A stretch of DNA of 64,000 nucleotides from Bifidobacterium catenulatum subsp. kashiwanohense JCM 15439 = DSM 21854 (GCF_001042615.1 NZ_AP012327.1:992001-1056000); one strand, 5' to 3'. Shown: positions 1 through 10,039, counted from the first letter of the stretch. The notes: a model not told the origin generated them from the letters alone. Made by a program: numbers and translations.

Positions 1-1
1 A

Positions 2-1381
2 TCCCGAGATCATATCATCCAAGAGATTTCCGATACGGCGGAGTCATTGACGGTTCCCGTTTCCTATGAGGGAACGAGCAAGAAAGTCACGTTGAAGGAT
101 CTCGGCGTCGCCATTGACGCGGAATCCATCGCCGAAAATGTGATGAACGCGAAACGTGACGATTCCTTTTTCCAGAAGTATGCATTCTGGGCTCGTGAGG
201 ACGTCGACGTCGAGTCTTTTGACGATTCCCAAGCCAGTGCCCAGACGGTAGGTGACATGTTGGGAGTGCAGTCCGCGTCCGCCACCAATCCGTCGCTACA
301 GCTCAACGCGGATGGTACCGCCTTCGATGTGACGCCAGGTCAACAGGGGACTGGTATCGATGTGACGGATATCGTCAAAGAAGCCAAGAACGTACTTGAG
401 TCCTTTGGCAAGCAGACTGCTCAAATGGTGACTCTTAAAAATAAGGTTACTGATCCCGTCATCACGGATGACCAAGCCAAGGAGGCCAAGGCTTCTGCTG
501 ACGCGTGGATAGCAAAGCCGGTGGCTATCAAAATCGGCGACCATAAGGTGGCGGAATTCGGTGCGCAAGCCATAGCATCGGCCATTACGCTTGGACCGGA
601 TAGTGAGAAGCTCGGCGATAATCAAATCCGAAATGGCTCTTTGATCGTCGACGGTGACAAATTGCAGCAATACTATAATGATTCCATCAAATCGAACTTC
701 CATGCGGATCGAGTTGATGGTGATGTCATCGTTAATAGTGTCGGTGATGTGCTGCAAACCAATATAGACGGGCATGATGGTATAACCGTTTCTGATGGTG
801 GCGACACCAATGTTGGTCGTGATGCCGCTGAGGCGTTTGCCAAAGGCTCTGATTCAGTAAGTATTCAAGGCACTTGTGACGCGCAAAACGAGAAAAAAAC
901 TACGCGTACCGTGGTGGTCAGCTTGTCTTCACATACCGTTACAGCCATTGAAAATGGGCAGACCGTCCGTGTCATGCATATGTCTGCTGGTCAGGGCAAT
1001 GATTACCAGACGGGCCAGTGTCAGCCGAGCGGCGACTTGTGCACGCCAACCTACTGTGATCCGAACTCCTATGACAACTGCACGCCTGACGGTGACTTCA
1101 AAGTGTGGCTCAAGTACCAGTCCCAAGATATGAGCGGCACGCTTACCCTATCGGACGGAAACACCGAGAAGTGGGATGTCAAGGATGTTGGATTCGTCAA
1201 CTATTTCTCGAAAACAGGTTGCGCGATTCACCGCATCGCTACGCAAAGCGCTTTTAACGACAGCAGTATTCAGGCTATGGGGAAGAACACGTCCCATGGT
1301 TGCGTCGGTGTCGGCTGGGATCAGGCTGAATGGTTCTACAATTGGTGCCTGATGGGAACGACGGTTCACGTTCAGGCCTGA
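2..1381 (+). CDS. L,D-transpeptidase (YkuD), 3' part
   Basis: Forms or remodels 3-3 peptidoglycan cross-links at the cell surface. The frame is open from the first bases of the window, so the true start lies upstream; an internal TTG at 47 is not a convincing start. The first two thirds resemble the extracellular PG-binding-4 type repeats found before YkuD domains. The last ~150 residues carry the YkuD catalytic signature, a His in CAIHRIA followed by SHGCVGVG, whose Cys is the nucleophile. Several extra Cys residues sit just before the catalytic domain (CDAQN, CQPSGDLC, CDPNSYDNC), which suggests disulfides in an exported protein. The N-terminal membrane anchor expected for this family is not in the window. 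A hairpin terminator follows. The family call is secure; the full length is unknown. Confidence 0.88.
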   Translation, partial: SRDHIIQEISDTAESLTVPVSYEGTSKKVTLKDLGVAIDAESIAENVMNAKRDDSFFQKYAFWAREDVDVESFDDSQASAQTVGDMLGVQSASATNPSLQLNADGTAFDVTPGQQGTGIDVTDIVKEAKNVLESFGKQTAQMVTLKNKVTDPVITDDQAKEAKASADAWIAKPVAIKIGDHKVAEFGAQAIASAITLGPDSEKLGDNQIRNGSLIVDGDKLQQYYNDSIKSNFHADRVDGDVIVNSVGDVLQTNIDGHDGITVSDGGDTNVGRDAAEAFAKGSDSVSIQGTCDAQNEKKTTRTVVVSLSSHTVTAIENGQTVRVMHMSAGQGNDYQTGQCQPSGDLCTPTYCDPNSYDNCTPDGDFKVWLKYQSQDMSGTLTLSDGNTEKWDVKDVGFVNYFSKTGCAIHRIATQSAFNDSSIQAMGKNTSHGCVGVGWDQAEWFYNWCLMGTTVHVQA

Positions 1382-1410
1382 TGTGCGGGCTATCGACAGA
1401 AAGACGAGAA

Positions 1411-1445
1411 GGCGGAAGGCTGAATGTTCGGCTTCCGCCTTTGCG
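1411..1445 (+). terminator. Probable terminator after the L,D-transpeptidase
   Basis: An 8-bp perfect stem, GGCGGAAG (1411-1418) with CTTCCGCC (1432-1439), is followed by TTTG. The T-run is short. The rest of the 180-bp gap up to sufB (1446-1547) holds no gene; it should contain the suf promoter, but no clear -10/-35 pair was found. Confidence 0.6.
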
Positions 1446-1561
1446 CTATGTAAGATAAATCACGACAAATCATTGCCGAATAACGAAAGGGGCGCTAGTA
1501 TTTCGTCCCACGTTCTGTTAGGTTGTCATAAGTACAAACGAGTGATTGGAGGCAGCGTACG

Positions 1562-3058
1562 GTGGCAGAAAACCAAGCGCCCAACGCCGCGGCTGACGTG
1601 GAGATGAGCCAGTATGTGGCTGATCGCACGCGAGTGAACGAAGACAAAATCAAGCAAGATGACGAGATCATCCAGCAGTTCGGCGACTATACGTATGGAT
1701 GGCATGACACGGATTTCGCCGGAGAAGCGGCAAAAAAAGGCATTGACGAGAATGTTGTGCGTGCCATTTCCGCAGATAAGAATGAGCCGGAATGGATGCT
1801 AGAAAAGCGATTGGAAGGCTATCGCGATTTCATCAATCGTCCGATGCCTCAATGGGGTGTCGATCTGAAGGATTTCGACGCAGACGATTTCAAGTATTAC
1901 GTCAAGCCGATCGACAAGCAGGCTACGACTTGGGAGGAATTGCCTGACGAGATCCGTGCGACGTATGACAAGCTCGGTATTCCCGAAGCAGAAAAAAGCC
2001 GTCTTGTCTCCGGTATCGCGGCACAGTACGAATCCGAGGTCATCTATAACTCAATCCAGAAGGATCTTGAAGACCAAGGCGTGATTTTCGTCGACACCGA
2101 CACCGCGGTGCAGAAGTATCCGGAAATCGTCAAGAAGTATTTCGGCAAGTGCATTCCGAGCAACGACAACAAATTCTCGGCATTGAATACCGCCGCATGG
2201 TCGGGCGGATCGTTCGTCTACGTGCCGAAGGGTGTGCATGTCGATATTCCGTTGCAGGCATACTTCCGTATCAATACGCCGAATATGGGTCAGTTCGAGC
2301 GCACGTTGATTATTGCCGATGAGGGATCGTACGTGCATTATGTGGAAGGCTGCACCGCACCGATCTACTCGACCGATTCGTTGCATTCCGGTGTGGTGGA
2401 GATTTTCGTCGAGCCGCATGCCCGCGTGCGTTACACCACCGTGCAGAACTGGTCGAACAACGTTTACAATCTGGTGACGCAGCGTGCCTACGTGCGTGAA
2501 GGCGGCACCATGGAATGGGTCGATGGCAACATTGGGTCCAAGGCAACCATGAAGTATCCGGCCTGCATTCTCGCCGAGCCGTATGCGAAGGCCAGCACCA
2601 TGTCGCTTGGTTTCGCAGGCAAGGGCCAGTATCAGGATACCGGTGCAAAGATGATTCATCTTGCACCGCACACCAGTTCCACCATCGTGGCAAAGTCGAT
2701 TTCCCGCGGCGGTGGACGTTCCGCATACCGTGGTCTCGTCAAAATCGTCAAGGGTGCCGAAGGATCGTCCAACTCGACGGTATGCGATGCACTGCTTGTA
2801 GATGAGTTCAGCCGCTCCGACACCTACCCGCATGTGGACGTGCGCGAAGACGACGTGTCCATGGCACATGAGGCTACGGTTTCCAAGGTTTCCGAAGACC
2901 AGCTGTTCTACCTGATGAGCCGAGGTCTTTCCGAAGACGAGGCCATGGGCATGATCGTGCGAGGCTTTGTGGAGCCTATCAGTCGTGAGCTGCCGATGGA
3001 ATACGCGCTTGAACTGAACCGACTGGTTGAACTGCAGATGGAAGGATCGGTGGGCTGA
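1562..3058 (+). CDS. sufB: Fe-S cluster scaffold subunit SufB
   Basis: Scaffold subunit of the cytoplasmic SufBCD complex, on which Fe-S clusters are built before transfer to client proteins. The 498-aa length matches the family (about 470-500). The beta-helix core is clear, with GCTAPIYS carrying a conserved Cys at residue 264 and a C-terminal [17 protein letters not shown] segment carrying the conserved His. GTG start at 1562, chosen because GGAGG lies at 1548-1552 with 9-nt spacing. It is the first gene of a tight operon; sufD begins 5 nt after its stop. No sufR-type regulator gene precedes it. Confidence 0.97.
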   Translation: MAENQAPNAAADVEMSQYVADRTRVNEDKIKQDDEIIQQFGDYTYGWHDTDFAGEAAKKGIDENVVRAISADKNEPEWMLEKRLEGYRDFINRPMPQWGVDLKDFDADDFKYYVKPIDKQATTWEELPDEIRATYDKLGIPEAEKSRLVSGIAAQYESEVIYNSIQKDLEDQGVIFVDTDTAVQKYPEIVKKYFGKCIPSNDNKFSALNTAAWSGGSFVYVPKGVHVDIPLQAYFRINTPNMGQFERTLIIADEGSYVHYVEGCTAPIYSTDSLHSGVVEIFVEPHARVRYTTVQNWSNNVYNLVTQRAYVREGGTMEWVDGNIGSKATMKYPACILAEPYAKASTMSLGFAGKGQYQDTGAKMIHLAPHTSSTIVAKSISRGGGRSAYRGLVKIVKGAEGSSNSTVCDALLVDEFSRSDTYPHVDVREDDVSMAHEATVSKVSEDQLFYLMSRGLSEDEAMGMIVRGFVEPISRELPMEYALELNRLVELQMEGSVG

Positions 3059-3063
3059 TCACC

Positions 3064-4287
3064 ATGGCACAAACTCAGGAAATCAACATTCCCGTTGCGG
3101 ATCCGAACGATCCGTATGCGAATCCGGCAGCCATGCCCTCTTCGGCGGATCGCTCGCCGCGTTCATTTGATGTGGACGCATTCGAAGTGCCCGACCGCAA
3201 GCAGGATGATTGGCGCTATACCCCTGTGGAACGCGTCGAAGAGTTCTTTGAACCGTTTACGCCGTCGAACGAAACCCAGATTGCCGTCACAATGATCGAC
3301 GGCACGGCTCTCACTGAAGGCTTGACCTATAGCGAGAGCAAGCCGGGGGACGCCGATACAGGGATTGTTTCCAAGCCTTGCGATCGCGTATCCGCGGTGC
3401 AATGGAATTCCACATCCCGCGCTGGAATTCTGCGCATTGAGGGTGAAATCGAGCAACCAGTGCTTGTCAAGGTGCATGGTGCCGGAACCGACTTGGATGC
3501 TTTCCATCTGGTGATCATCGCAGCTGACCGCGCCCACGCTGATGTTGTTGTAGAGCATGACGGCGATGCACGTATCGCCGAAGGTGTGGAGATTCTCACA
3601 GGTAAGGACTCCCATGTGTCCACCACATTCATTCAAGAGTGGAACAAGGGCTCCAAGCATGTGGGCAACCAGCGTATCCATTTGGGGGAGGGCGCGTCCC
3701 TGCGCCATTCCGTGGTCACGCTTGGCGGCGATGTTGTTCGAATCCGTATGGATCAGGATTTCGGCGGCGATCAAGGCGATCTCAATATGCTTGGCATCTA
3801 CTTTGTGGATCCGGGCGAGCATATCGAACATCGCACCATGATTGTGCACAACCATCCCGAGTGCAAGAGTCGTGTGGTATATAAAGGCGCTCTTGACGGC
3901 AAGGGCGCACACTCCACATGGGTCGGTAACGCGCTGATCGCCCCGACTGCGCCGGGTACCGACTCGTATGAGCTCAACCGCAATCTGGTACTTACTCCGG
4001 GCGCGATCGCCGATTCCGAACCGAATCTGGAAATCGAAAACGGCAACATCATCGGAGCCGGACATGCCTCTTCCGTCGGGCGCTTCGACGATGAGGAGCT
4101 GTTCTATCTGCAGTCCCGTGGCATTCCGGAAACCGAAGCCCGCAAACTTGTGGTGCGAGGCTTCTTCGGCGAACTCGTCGAGGAAATCGGCATTCCCGCA
4201 ATCAGCGAACATCTCATGAATGTTATCGACAGGCGCCTGGCGCGCGGTGAGAGCGACGCAATCGCCCAGGTGCTGGAAGAGAAGTAG
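3064..4287 (+). CDS. sufD: Fe-S cluster assembly protein SufD
   Basis: Partner of SufB in the SufBC2D scaffold complex. The 407-aa protein has the SufB/SufD beta-helix fold in its C-terminal half. The family's closing segment is visible: SEPNLEIENGNIIGAGHASSVGRFDDEELFYLQSRGI, cited here only by its position around residues 318-355, with the conserved GHASSVG. The N-terminal ~120 residues are more variable, as usual for SufD. The ATG lies only 5 nt after the sufB stop, so translation is probably coupled. SufC follows after 18 nt with a GTAGGAGC ribosome-binding site. Confidence 0.96.
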   Translation: MAQTQEINIPVADPNDPYANPAAMPSSADRSPRSFDVDAFEVPDRKQDDWRYTPVERVEEFFEPFTPSNETQIAVTMIDGTALTEGLTYSESKPGDADTGIVSKPCDRVSAVQWNSTSRAGILRIEGEIEQPVLVKVHGAGTDLDAFHLVIIAADRAHADVVVEHDGDARIAEGVEILTGKDSHVSTTFIQEWNKGSKHVGNQRIHLGEGASLRHSVVTLGGDVVRIRMDQDFGGDQGDLNMLGIYFVDPGEHIEHRTMIVHNHPECKSRVVYKGALDGKGAHSTWVGNALIAPTAPGTDSYELNRNLVLTPGAIADSEPNLEIENGNIIGAGHASSVGRFDDEELFYLQSRGIPETEARKLVVRGFFGELVEEIGIPAISEHLMNVIDRRLARGESDAIAQVLEEK

Positions 4288-4305
4288 AACGTAGGAGCGA
4301 AAACC

Positions 4306-5085
4306 ATGTCAACTCTTGAAATCAAAGATCTGTACGCTCACGTCGAAACCAAGGACGGCATCAAGCCGATCCTCAAAGGCGTGAACCTGACCGTCAACTC
4401 CGGTGAAACCCATGCCATCATGGGACCGAACGGCTCCGGCAAATCCACGCTGGCATACACGCTGGCGGGCCACCCCAAGTACGTGGTCGATTCCGGACAG
4501 GTACTGCTAGACGGCGAAGATATCCTCAAGATGACTCCGGACGAGCGAGCCAAGGCAGGCGTCTTCCTGGCCATGCAGTATCCGGTCGAAGTGCCAGGTG
4601 TGTCGATGACCAACTTCCTGCGCACCGCAAAAACCGAAGTCGACGGCAAGGCTCCAGCTATCCGTACCTGGACCAAGGAACTGTCTGAAGCGATGAAGCG
4701 CCTGAAGATGGATCCGAAGTTCGCCACCCGTTCCGTGAACGAGGGTTTCTCCGGTGGTGAGAAGAAGCGTGCCGAAGTGCTGCAGCTCGAGCTTCTCAAG
4801 CCGAAGTTCGCCATCCTTGACGAAACCGACTCCGGTTTGGATGTCGATGCGTTGCGTATCGTCTCCGAGGGCGTGAACCGCGCCAAGGAAGCCAACCAGT
4901 TCGGCATCCTCATGGTCACGCATTACACGCGAATCCTCAAGTACATCAAGCCGGATATTGTGCATGTGTTTGCGGCCGGCCACTTCGTCAAGACCGGTGG
5001 CCCTGAACTGGCCGACGAGCTTGAGGAATTTGGCTATGACGCATACCTGCCGGAAGGTGCCGACTCCGAAAGCGCGCTGGCATGA
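4306..5085 (+). CDS. sufC: Fe-S assembly ATPase SufC
   Basis: ABC-type ATPase that drives conformational change in the SufBC2D scaffold. It is a soluble, non-transport ABC protein. Visible motifs: Walker A GPNGSGKST at residues 40-48, a SufC-type signature FSGGEKKR from residue 148, and Walker B leading into ILDETDSGLD around residues 168-179. The family's unusual DETDSGLD is a good discriminator from transport ATPases. Length of 259 aa is normal. The last 4 bases (ATGA) overlap the start of sufS. Confidence 0.98.
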   Translation: MSTLEIKDLYAHVETKDGIKPILKGVNLTVNSGETHAIMGPNGSGKSTLAYTLAGHPKYVVDSGQVLLDGEDILKMTPDERAKAGVFLAMQYPVEVPGVSMTNFLRTAKTEVDGKAPAIRTWTKELSEAMKRLKMDPKFATRSVNEGFSGGEKKRAEVLQLELLKPKFAILDETDSGLDVDALRIVSEGVNRAKEANQFGILMVTHYTRILKYIKPDIVHVFAAGHFVKTGGPELADELEEFGYDAYLPEGADSESALA

Positions 5086-6356
5086 CCGATTTCGCAGCGA
5101 TCCGTAAGGAATTCCCGATTCTCAATCAGAAGATTCACGGGCATCAGCTCGTTTATTTGGATTCCGCGGCGACTTCTCAGAAGCCGCAATGCGTGATTGA
5201 CGCCGAAAGCGATTTCTATCGCACCATCAACGCCGGTGTGCATCGTGGAGCGCATGAACTTGCCGCACGCAGCACCATGGCGTTCGAGGAGGCGCGTGCC
5301 AAGGTGGCGCGTCTTGTCGGAGCCAATGCAGTTGAAGGCGAGGAAGAAATCGTCGTCACTTCCGGCGCCACGGCAGGATTGAATCTGTTGGCGACAGCCT
5401 TCGGCAACGCATCCCAAGGGCGTGGGGGAGAAGCGGCACGACGTTTCGCTGTGAAGCCGGGCGACGAGATCGTCGTATCCAAGGCTGAGCATCATTCTGT
5501 GTTGCTGCCATTCCAGGAACTTGCCGCACGTACTGGAGCGACATTGAAATGGTTTGATCTGGACGATGAAGGACGAATCCTTGCCAACACCGCAGATGAG
5601 GTAATTACCGAGCGCACGAAGATCGTAGCCGTCACTCATGTGGGCAATACCACTGGTGCCATCACCGATATTGAGCCGATTGTGAAGCGTGCGCACGAGG
5701 TGGGCGCAGTGGTTGTGCTTGACGCATGTCAGTCCGTGCCGCACCTGAAGATCGATTTTCACGCATTAGACGTGGATTTCGCTGCATGGAGTGCGCATAA
5801 GATGTACGGTCCAACGGGCGTCGGCTTCCTATATGGCAAGCGTGAGATGCTCGAAGCGTTGCCTCCGGCGAATTTCGGCGGATCCATGGTGGAACTTGCC
5901 TGGATGGATCAGGAAGCGCAATATATGGCACCTCCGGCACGTTTCGAGGTGGGCACGCAGCCGGTTGCCCAAGTCGTGGCAGCAGGCGTTGCAGCCGAGT
6001 GGCTAATGAACATTGGCATGGAAAATCTCGAAGCCCACGAACGCGTTATCGCAGGCGAACTGCTCAAGATGGGACAGATCGAGGGTGTACGCATTCTTGG
6101 ACCGCATGCTAACGAGCAACGTATCGGCACGGTTGCTTTCGAAATCGAAGGCGTTCACCCGCATGACGTCGGCCAGTTCATCGATGCGCAAGGCATCGCC
6201 ATCCGTGTCGGTCACCATTGCGCGCAGCCGGTGCACCGCCATTTCGGTGTATATGCATCCAACCGTGCATCCAGTGGCATCTACAACTGCGTCGAAGACG
6301 CACAGGCGTTGGTTGAGGCGTTGAAGAAGGTCCGTCCGTTCTTTGGAGTTAAGTAA
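5082..6356 (+). CDS. sufS: Cysteine desulfurase SufS
   Basis: PLP-dependent cysteine desulfurase that takes sulfur from L-cysteine and passes it as persulfide to SufU. The 424-aa protein belongs to the class II (SufS/CsdA) group. PLP-binding Lys is K240 in SAHKMYGPTG, and the catalytic Cys is C380 in RVGHHCAQP. An eight-to-ten residue GRGGEAARR-containing insertion near residues 110-120 is longer than in E. coli SufS. Start overlaps sufC by ATGA, and sufU follows after 5 nt, so the three genes are translationally linked. This pairing (SufS with SufU, no SufE) is the Gram-positive layout. Confidence 0.97.
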   Translation: MTDFAAIRKEFPILNQKIHGHQLVYLDSAATSQKPQCVIDAESDFYRTINAGVHRGAHELAARSTMAFEEARAKVARLVGANAVEGEEEIVVTSGATAGLNLLATAFGNASQGRGGEAARRFAVKPGDEIVVSKAEHHSVLLPFQELAARTGATLKWFDLDDEGRILANTADEVITERTKIVAVTHVGNTTGAITDIEPIVKRAHEVGAVVVLDACQSVPHLKIDFHALDVDFAAWSAHKMYGPTGVGFLYGKREMLEALPPANFGGSMVELAWMDQEAQYMAPPARFEVGTQPVAQVVAAGVAAEWLMNIGMENLEAHERVIAGELLKMGQIEGVRILGPHANEQRIGTVAFEIEGVHPHDVGQFIDAQGIAIRVGHHCAQPVHRHFGVYASNRASSGIYNCVEDAQALVEALKKVRPFFGVK

Positions 6357-6361
6357 CACAT

Positions 6362-6913
6362 ATGAGTGATTTTGCAATGTCTGGCGACGATCTCGAGCAG
6401 ATGTACCAAGAGGTCATTCTCGAAGCCTCAAAGAATCCGCATGGCAAGGAGCATTTCGCTCCAGATCTGGCTTCTGAAAATGCCTTCCAAACGGGAGATG
6501 CCATGGTTCAGGCGGTTCACGAGTATTGCACTCCTGGCGAGTCCCATCAGTTCAATCCAACCTGTGGAGACGAGGCCACCGTGCACGTGGAGGTTTCCGA
6601 CCAGGAGCCGCATGTTATCGAACGACTGGTGTGGGATGGTCATGGTTGTTCCATTTCACAGGCCAGCCTTTCGGTGATGGTCGACCTTGTGGAAGGCAAA
6701 ACCGTGGATGAGGCCATGAACTTGGCTAATACCTTCCATAAGCTCATGGAATCACGTGGCAAGGGACTGGATGATGAATCCGCGGAAGAATCCCTTGAGG
6801 ACGGCATCGTCTTCCAAGGAGTGTCCAAGTATCCGATGCGCATCAAATGCGCATTGCTTGGTTGGGAAGGAATGAAGGATTCCGTGGCTAAGGCGTTGTC
6901 TGCGAAAGCGTGA
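6362..6913 (+). CDS. sufU: Sulfur-transfer protein SufU
   Basis: IscU-like, zinc-dependent sulfur acceptor that takes persulfide from SufS and hands it to SufBCD. The three conserved Cys are present: C68 in TCGDE, C96 in GHGCSIS, and C163 in RIKCALLGW. The Asp in CGD completes the zinc site. The insertion between the second and third Cys, rich in acidic residues, separates SufU from IscU. Length 183 aa is slightly longer than Bacillus SufU because of ~20 extra N-terminal residues. Start ATG at 6362 lies 5 nt after sufS. Confidence 0.96.
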   Translation: MSDFAMSGDDLEQMYQEVILEASKNPHGKEHFAPDLASENAFQTGDAMVQAVHEYCTPGESHQFNPTCGDEATVHVEVSDQEPHVIERLVWDGHGCSISQASLSVMVDLVEGKTVDEAMNLANTFHKLMESRGKGLDDESAEESLEDGIVFQGVSKYPMRIKCALLGWEGMKDSVAKALSAKA

Positions 6914-7044
6914 CAAGCATCTTTCCGCAAGTGGGCCGGTGTTTTCGTGCGTTGTGTCTACAGTGAACGAAACACCGGCGGCAAACTCCAGCCAACACGA
7001 TAGGCTACTCAACGAAATATACTCGAATCAAATATGGAGCAACA

Positions 7045-7632
7045 ATGAGCGATACCTTGGTACCAGAACCGCAAGCCTCGATTTTCGATTCCGTTGCCAA
7101 GGCATTGGGCAATGACGAGGCCGCTGCACGTCGCGTCATGCTTAACCCTAATCTCGCTAAAGGATTCAAGGACGGCAAACCAGTGGAAATCGAACACGAG
7201 AATATCAAGCAGGATGCTTGTGGCTGCGGCAATCAGGCTGGAGTATGCGGCTGTTCCGATGAGCAGGATGACGGCATCGCATTGAAGGCTGTCGATGATA
7301 TCGGACGTGCGACCGCCGCCGATGTGAAGGAAGCGCTGCATCAGGTCATTGATCCGGAACTTGGCATTGACGTGATTGATTTGGGCTTGGTATATGGCAT
7401 TGAAATCGATGAGCTTGGCCGTGCCATCATCACGATGACGCTGACCACTCCGGCGTGCCCGCTGACCGATTTGATTGAAGACGAGTGTGCAAGCACCCTT
7501 GCCGGTCTCGTTGAGGAATTCCGTATCGATTGGACGTGGCAGCCGCGTTGGAGCATGGAAAAGATCACTCCGGAAGGACGCGAACAGTTGGCTGCGCTTG
7601 GCTTCAACTTCGATAATCTTCCGAAATACTGA
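7045..7632 (+). CDS. SufT-like (DUF59/MIP18) assembly factor with Cys-rich N-terminus
   Basis: Probable Fe-S maturation factor that acts downstream of the Suf scaffold. The C-terminal ~100 residues are a DUF59 domain: VIDPELGIDVIDLGLVY from about residue 107, then LTTPACPL with the conserved Cys at 138. The N-terminal ~90 residues are unlike the usual ~100-aa stand-alone DUF59 proteins. They include a compact CxCx6CxC cluster (C59, C61, C68, C70), which could bind zinc or a cluster. The gene follows sufU by 131 nt and has its own ribosome-binding site (GGAGCAAC), so it may be co-transcribed. It ends before a strong bidirectional hairpin. Confidence 0.88.
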   Translation: MSDTLVPEPQASIFDSVAKALGNDEAAARRVMLNPNLAKGFKDGKPVEIEHENIKQDACGCGNQAGVCGCSDEQDDGIALKAVDDIGRATAADVKEALHQVIDPELGIDVIDLGLVYGIEIDELGRAIITMTLTTPACPLTDLIEDECASTLAGLVEEFRIDWTWQPRWSMEKITPEGREQLAALGFNFDNLPKY

Positions 7633-7660
7633 TACTATAGCGGCATAAAAACAACATAAA

Positions 7661-7697
7661 AAAGCGTGCTCCCGACGCTGGGAAGCACGCTTTTGTT
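7661..7697. terminator. Bidirectional terminator between suf operon and glgC
   Basis: A 10-bp perfect stem, AAAGCGTGCT (7661-7670) with AGCACGCTTT (7684-7693), has A-rich sequence to the left and TTTTGTT to the right. It can therefore end transcripts arriving from either side (sufT-like on plus, glgC on minus). Confidence 0.9.
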
Positions 7698-7714
7698 CTG
7701 TGTGCGGCAGAACG

Positions 7715-8959
7715 TCAGTCGTCGACCACGGTACCCTTCGGCACCACAGTGATGCCTTCCGGCGTGACGGTGAAGCCACGAGCCAGATCATGTTCAGTAT
7801 CGATACCGACGGTCGAATTCTCGGTAAGCACAACATTCTTGTCGAGAATCGCCTTGTAAACGCGTGCTCGACGATTGATGGTCACGCCGTCGAACAGAAT
7901 CGAATCGACGACCTGCGACCACGAGTGGATACGCACATTCGGTGAAAGCACGGAATGGTGCACTTCGCCGCCCGACACGATGACGCCGGGGGAGACGATC
8001 GAATCGGTGGCGTGTCCAAGACGGTCACGCCCGGCATGCACGAACTTTGCAGGCGGCAGATTGCCGGACAGCGTGTAGATCGGCCATTCGGTGTTGTACA
8101 GATTGAACTCCGGCACATAGGAAATCAAATCCATATGTGCATCGTAGAACTGCTTCAGAGTACCCACATCGCGCCAGTAGGCATGATCGGTCGGCGTCGC
8201 TCCCGGAATCTCGTTGGAATTGAAGTCGTAGACGCCGGCCTCATTGCGAGCCGCGAAGTATGGGGCGATGTCGCCACCCATATCATGCTTGGTGTCTTCG
8301 GCCTTTTCGTCGAGCGCCAAAGCCTCGAACAGGGCGTCCGTGTTGGCAACGTAATTACCCATGGAAGCGAGGATGGAGTTCGGATCATCCGGCAGACCAG
8401 TCGTGGTCTGCGGCTTCTCCTGGAAGCTTTTGATCATGCTCGGGTGTTCCGGATCAACCTCGATCACGCCAAACTGGTTGGACTGGCTGATCGGCTGGCG
8501 AATACCCGCAACCGTGAACTCCGCACCGGATTCGATGTGCTGCTGCACCATTTGCTGGAAGTCCATACGGTAGACGTGGTCGGCACCGACGATCACCACA
8601 ATATCCGGCTGCACGTCTTCGATGATGTTGATGGTCTGATAGACGGCGTCGGCCGAGCCGAGATACCAGTGCTTGCCGAGACGCTGCTGGGCAGGAACAG
8701 GGGAGACATAGTTGCCGAGCAGCGGCGAGAAACGCCACACTGTGGAAATATGACGGTCGAGCGAATGGGATTTGTACTGGGTGAGCACCACGGTCTGCAT
8801 GTAGCCGGAATTGACCAGATTGCTCAACGGGAAGTCAATCAGTCGGAACACGCCGCCGAATGGAACGGCCGGTTTCGCTCGGTCCCTGGTCAAAGGCATC
8901 AGACGCGTGCCTTCACCACCTGCAAGAACGATGGAAAGAATTTTCGGATTCTTCGCCAT
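7715..8959 (-). CDS. glgC: Glucose-1-phosphate adenylyltransferase
   Basis: Makes ADP-glucose from ATP and glucose-1-phosphate, the committing step of bacterial glycogen synthesis. The 414-aa length is typical. The nucleotide-binding start [26 protein letters not shown] is at residues 12-37, and a left-handed beta-helix domain forms the C-terminal third ([19 protein letters not shown] region). The start ATG has an AGGAG ribosome-binding site. Its partner glgA is at 57 kb, so synthesis genes are split. Upstream is a possible LacI-type operator. Confidence 0.97.
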   Translation of the reverse strand: MAKNPKILSIVLAGGEGTRLMPLTRDRAKPAVPFGGVFRLIDFPLSNLVNSGYMQTVVLTQYKSHSLDRHISTVWRFSPLLGNYVSPVPAQQRLGKHWYLGSADAVYQTINIIEDVQPDIVVIVGADHVYRMDFQQMVQQHIESGAEFTVAGIRQPISQSNQFGVIEVDPEHPSMIKSFQEKPQTTTGLPDDPNSILASMGNYVANTDALFEALALDEKAEDTKHDMGGDIAPYFAARNEAGVYDFNSNEIPGATPTDHAYWRDVGTLKQFYDAHMDLISYVPEFNLYNTEWPIYTLSGNLPPAKFVHAGRDRLGHATDSIVSPGVIVSGGEVHHSVLSPNVRIHSWSQVVDSILFDGVTINRRARVYKAILDKNVVLTENSTVGIDTEHDLARGFTVTPEGITVVPKGTVVDD

Positions 8960-9020
8960 GAGAACTCCTCTCCTAGAGCGTCGTTACGACACCGCACACA
9001 TTGGTCGGTCTGCATCATCG

Positions 9021-9067
9021 CAAACCGCTTACGCACTCAATAATTGCATATTTTTTGCAACATGCAA
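9021..9067 (-). promoter_or_regulatory. Candidate glgC control region
   Basis: In the 147-bp gap upstream of glgC, AACCGCTT (9023-9030) matches the AAnCGnTT core of LacI-family operators. Next to it, TTGCAT (9043-9048 on plus) and ATGCAA (9061-9066) form a spaced inverted repeat in an AT-rich stretch that could hold -35/-10 elements on the minus strand. The regulator is not encoded nearby. This is motif reading only. Confidence 0.3.
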
Positions 9068-9106
9068 GGAGTTTGCACCGCGAGTCTTGAAAATTTGCTG
9101 ATTGTT

Positions 9107-9973
9107 TCAGTGAACAGCTGTTGAATAGAAGGCTACGGCGCTCGAAGCGGCGACGTTAAGACTGTCCACTCCGTGGCTCATGGGAATCTTCACCGTCAGA
9201 TCGGCACGGGAGATGGTGTGATGCGACAGGCCGTCGCCTTCAGTGCCGAAGATCAGCGCCAACTTGTCGATATGGTCCTTTTCGTCGTTGGCATTGTTCA
9301 AGCGACGAACGAGCTCTTCCAACGAAATGGAGTCGTCTTCAAGAGCCATCGCAACGGTCGTGAATCCAAGATCGTGCAATTCCCGCATGCCGGTGAACGG
9401 CCAGTAATGCTTATCATCTCCGCCGATGCGAGTCCACGGAATCTGAAACACCGTACCCATCGACACGCGGGCGGCGCGCCGATACAGTGGATCGCCGCAA
9501 GAAGGCGTCACCAGCACGGCATCGACATCCAACGCGGCCGCGGAGCGCATAAGAGCGCCGACATTGGTGTGGTCAACGATATTTTCCATGACCGCGATGC
9601 GGCGCGCCCCTCGGCAGACTTCCTCGACACTGGGCAAAGACCAACGTTTCATCGCAGCCAACGCGCCTCGGTGCAGCCGATAGCCGGTCAGCTGCTTGAG
9701 CTGCTCGGGGGAGGCCACGTACACGGGAATGTCGGTGCCCCATCGGTTGTCGATGAGCGTGAAGGTTTCAGCCATGCCTTCAATCCACGGTTCTTCGACC
9801 AGCAGCGATATCGGCTCTCGGTTGGCGGCAAGCGCCCTGTCAATGACTTTTGGCGATTCCGCGATGAACAGGCCTTTGCTGGGTTCAAGTTTGTTGCGAA
9901 GCTGGATTTCCGTAAGATTTGTGTATGCCGCCACGCGCTCGTCGTCAATGGAATCAAGATGGATGAACTGCAT
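9107..9973 (-). CDS. TrmH/SpoU-family RNA 2'-O-methyltransferase
   Basis: SAM-dependent RNA ribose methyltransferase with a knotted SPOUT fold. All three family motifs are visible: NVGALMRSAAALDVDAVL (motif 1, about residues 136-155), LIFGTEGDGLS (motif 2) and KIPMSHGVDSLNVAASSAVAFY (motif 3, C-terminal). An N-terminal ~100-residue extension matches the substrate-binding domain of the 23S rRNA/tRNA subgroup. The exact RNA target cannot be read from the sequence. It lies downstream of tRNA-Leu(GAG) on the same strand, but a terminator separates them. Confidence 0.9.
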   Translation of the reverse strand: MQFIHLDSIDDERVAAYTNLTEIQLRNKLEPSKGLFIAESPKVIDRALAANREPISLLVEEPWIEGMAETFTLIDNRWGTDIPVYVASPEQLKQLTGYRLHRGALAAMKRWSLPSVEEVCRGARRIAVMENIVDHTNVGALMRSAAALDVDAVLVTPSCGDPLYRRAARVSMGTVFQIPWTRIGGDDKHYWPFTGMRELHDLGFTTVAMALEDDSISLEELVRRLNNANDEKDHIDKLALIFGTEGDGLSHHTISRADLTVKIPMSHGVDSLNVAASSAVAFYSTAVH

Positions 9974-10011
9974 GTGACCGATCTTTCGCCGAATAGCCTT
10001 TCAGATACAAG

Positions 10012-10037
10012 AAAACCCCTTGTTTCCAAGGGGTTTT
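10012..10037 (-). terminator. Terminator of tRNA-Leu
   Basis: Stem AAAACCCCTTG / CAAGGGGTTTT with a 4-nt loop, directly 3' of the tRNA on the minus strand and ending in a T-run on that strand. Confidence 0.8.
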
Positions 10038-10039
10038 GC

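Noticed and set aside
2051..2869. Long open frame on the minus strand inside sufB
   Set aside because: It is an antisense shadow of sufB with His/Arg-rich composition; the plus strand encodes a full SufB.
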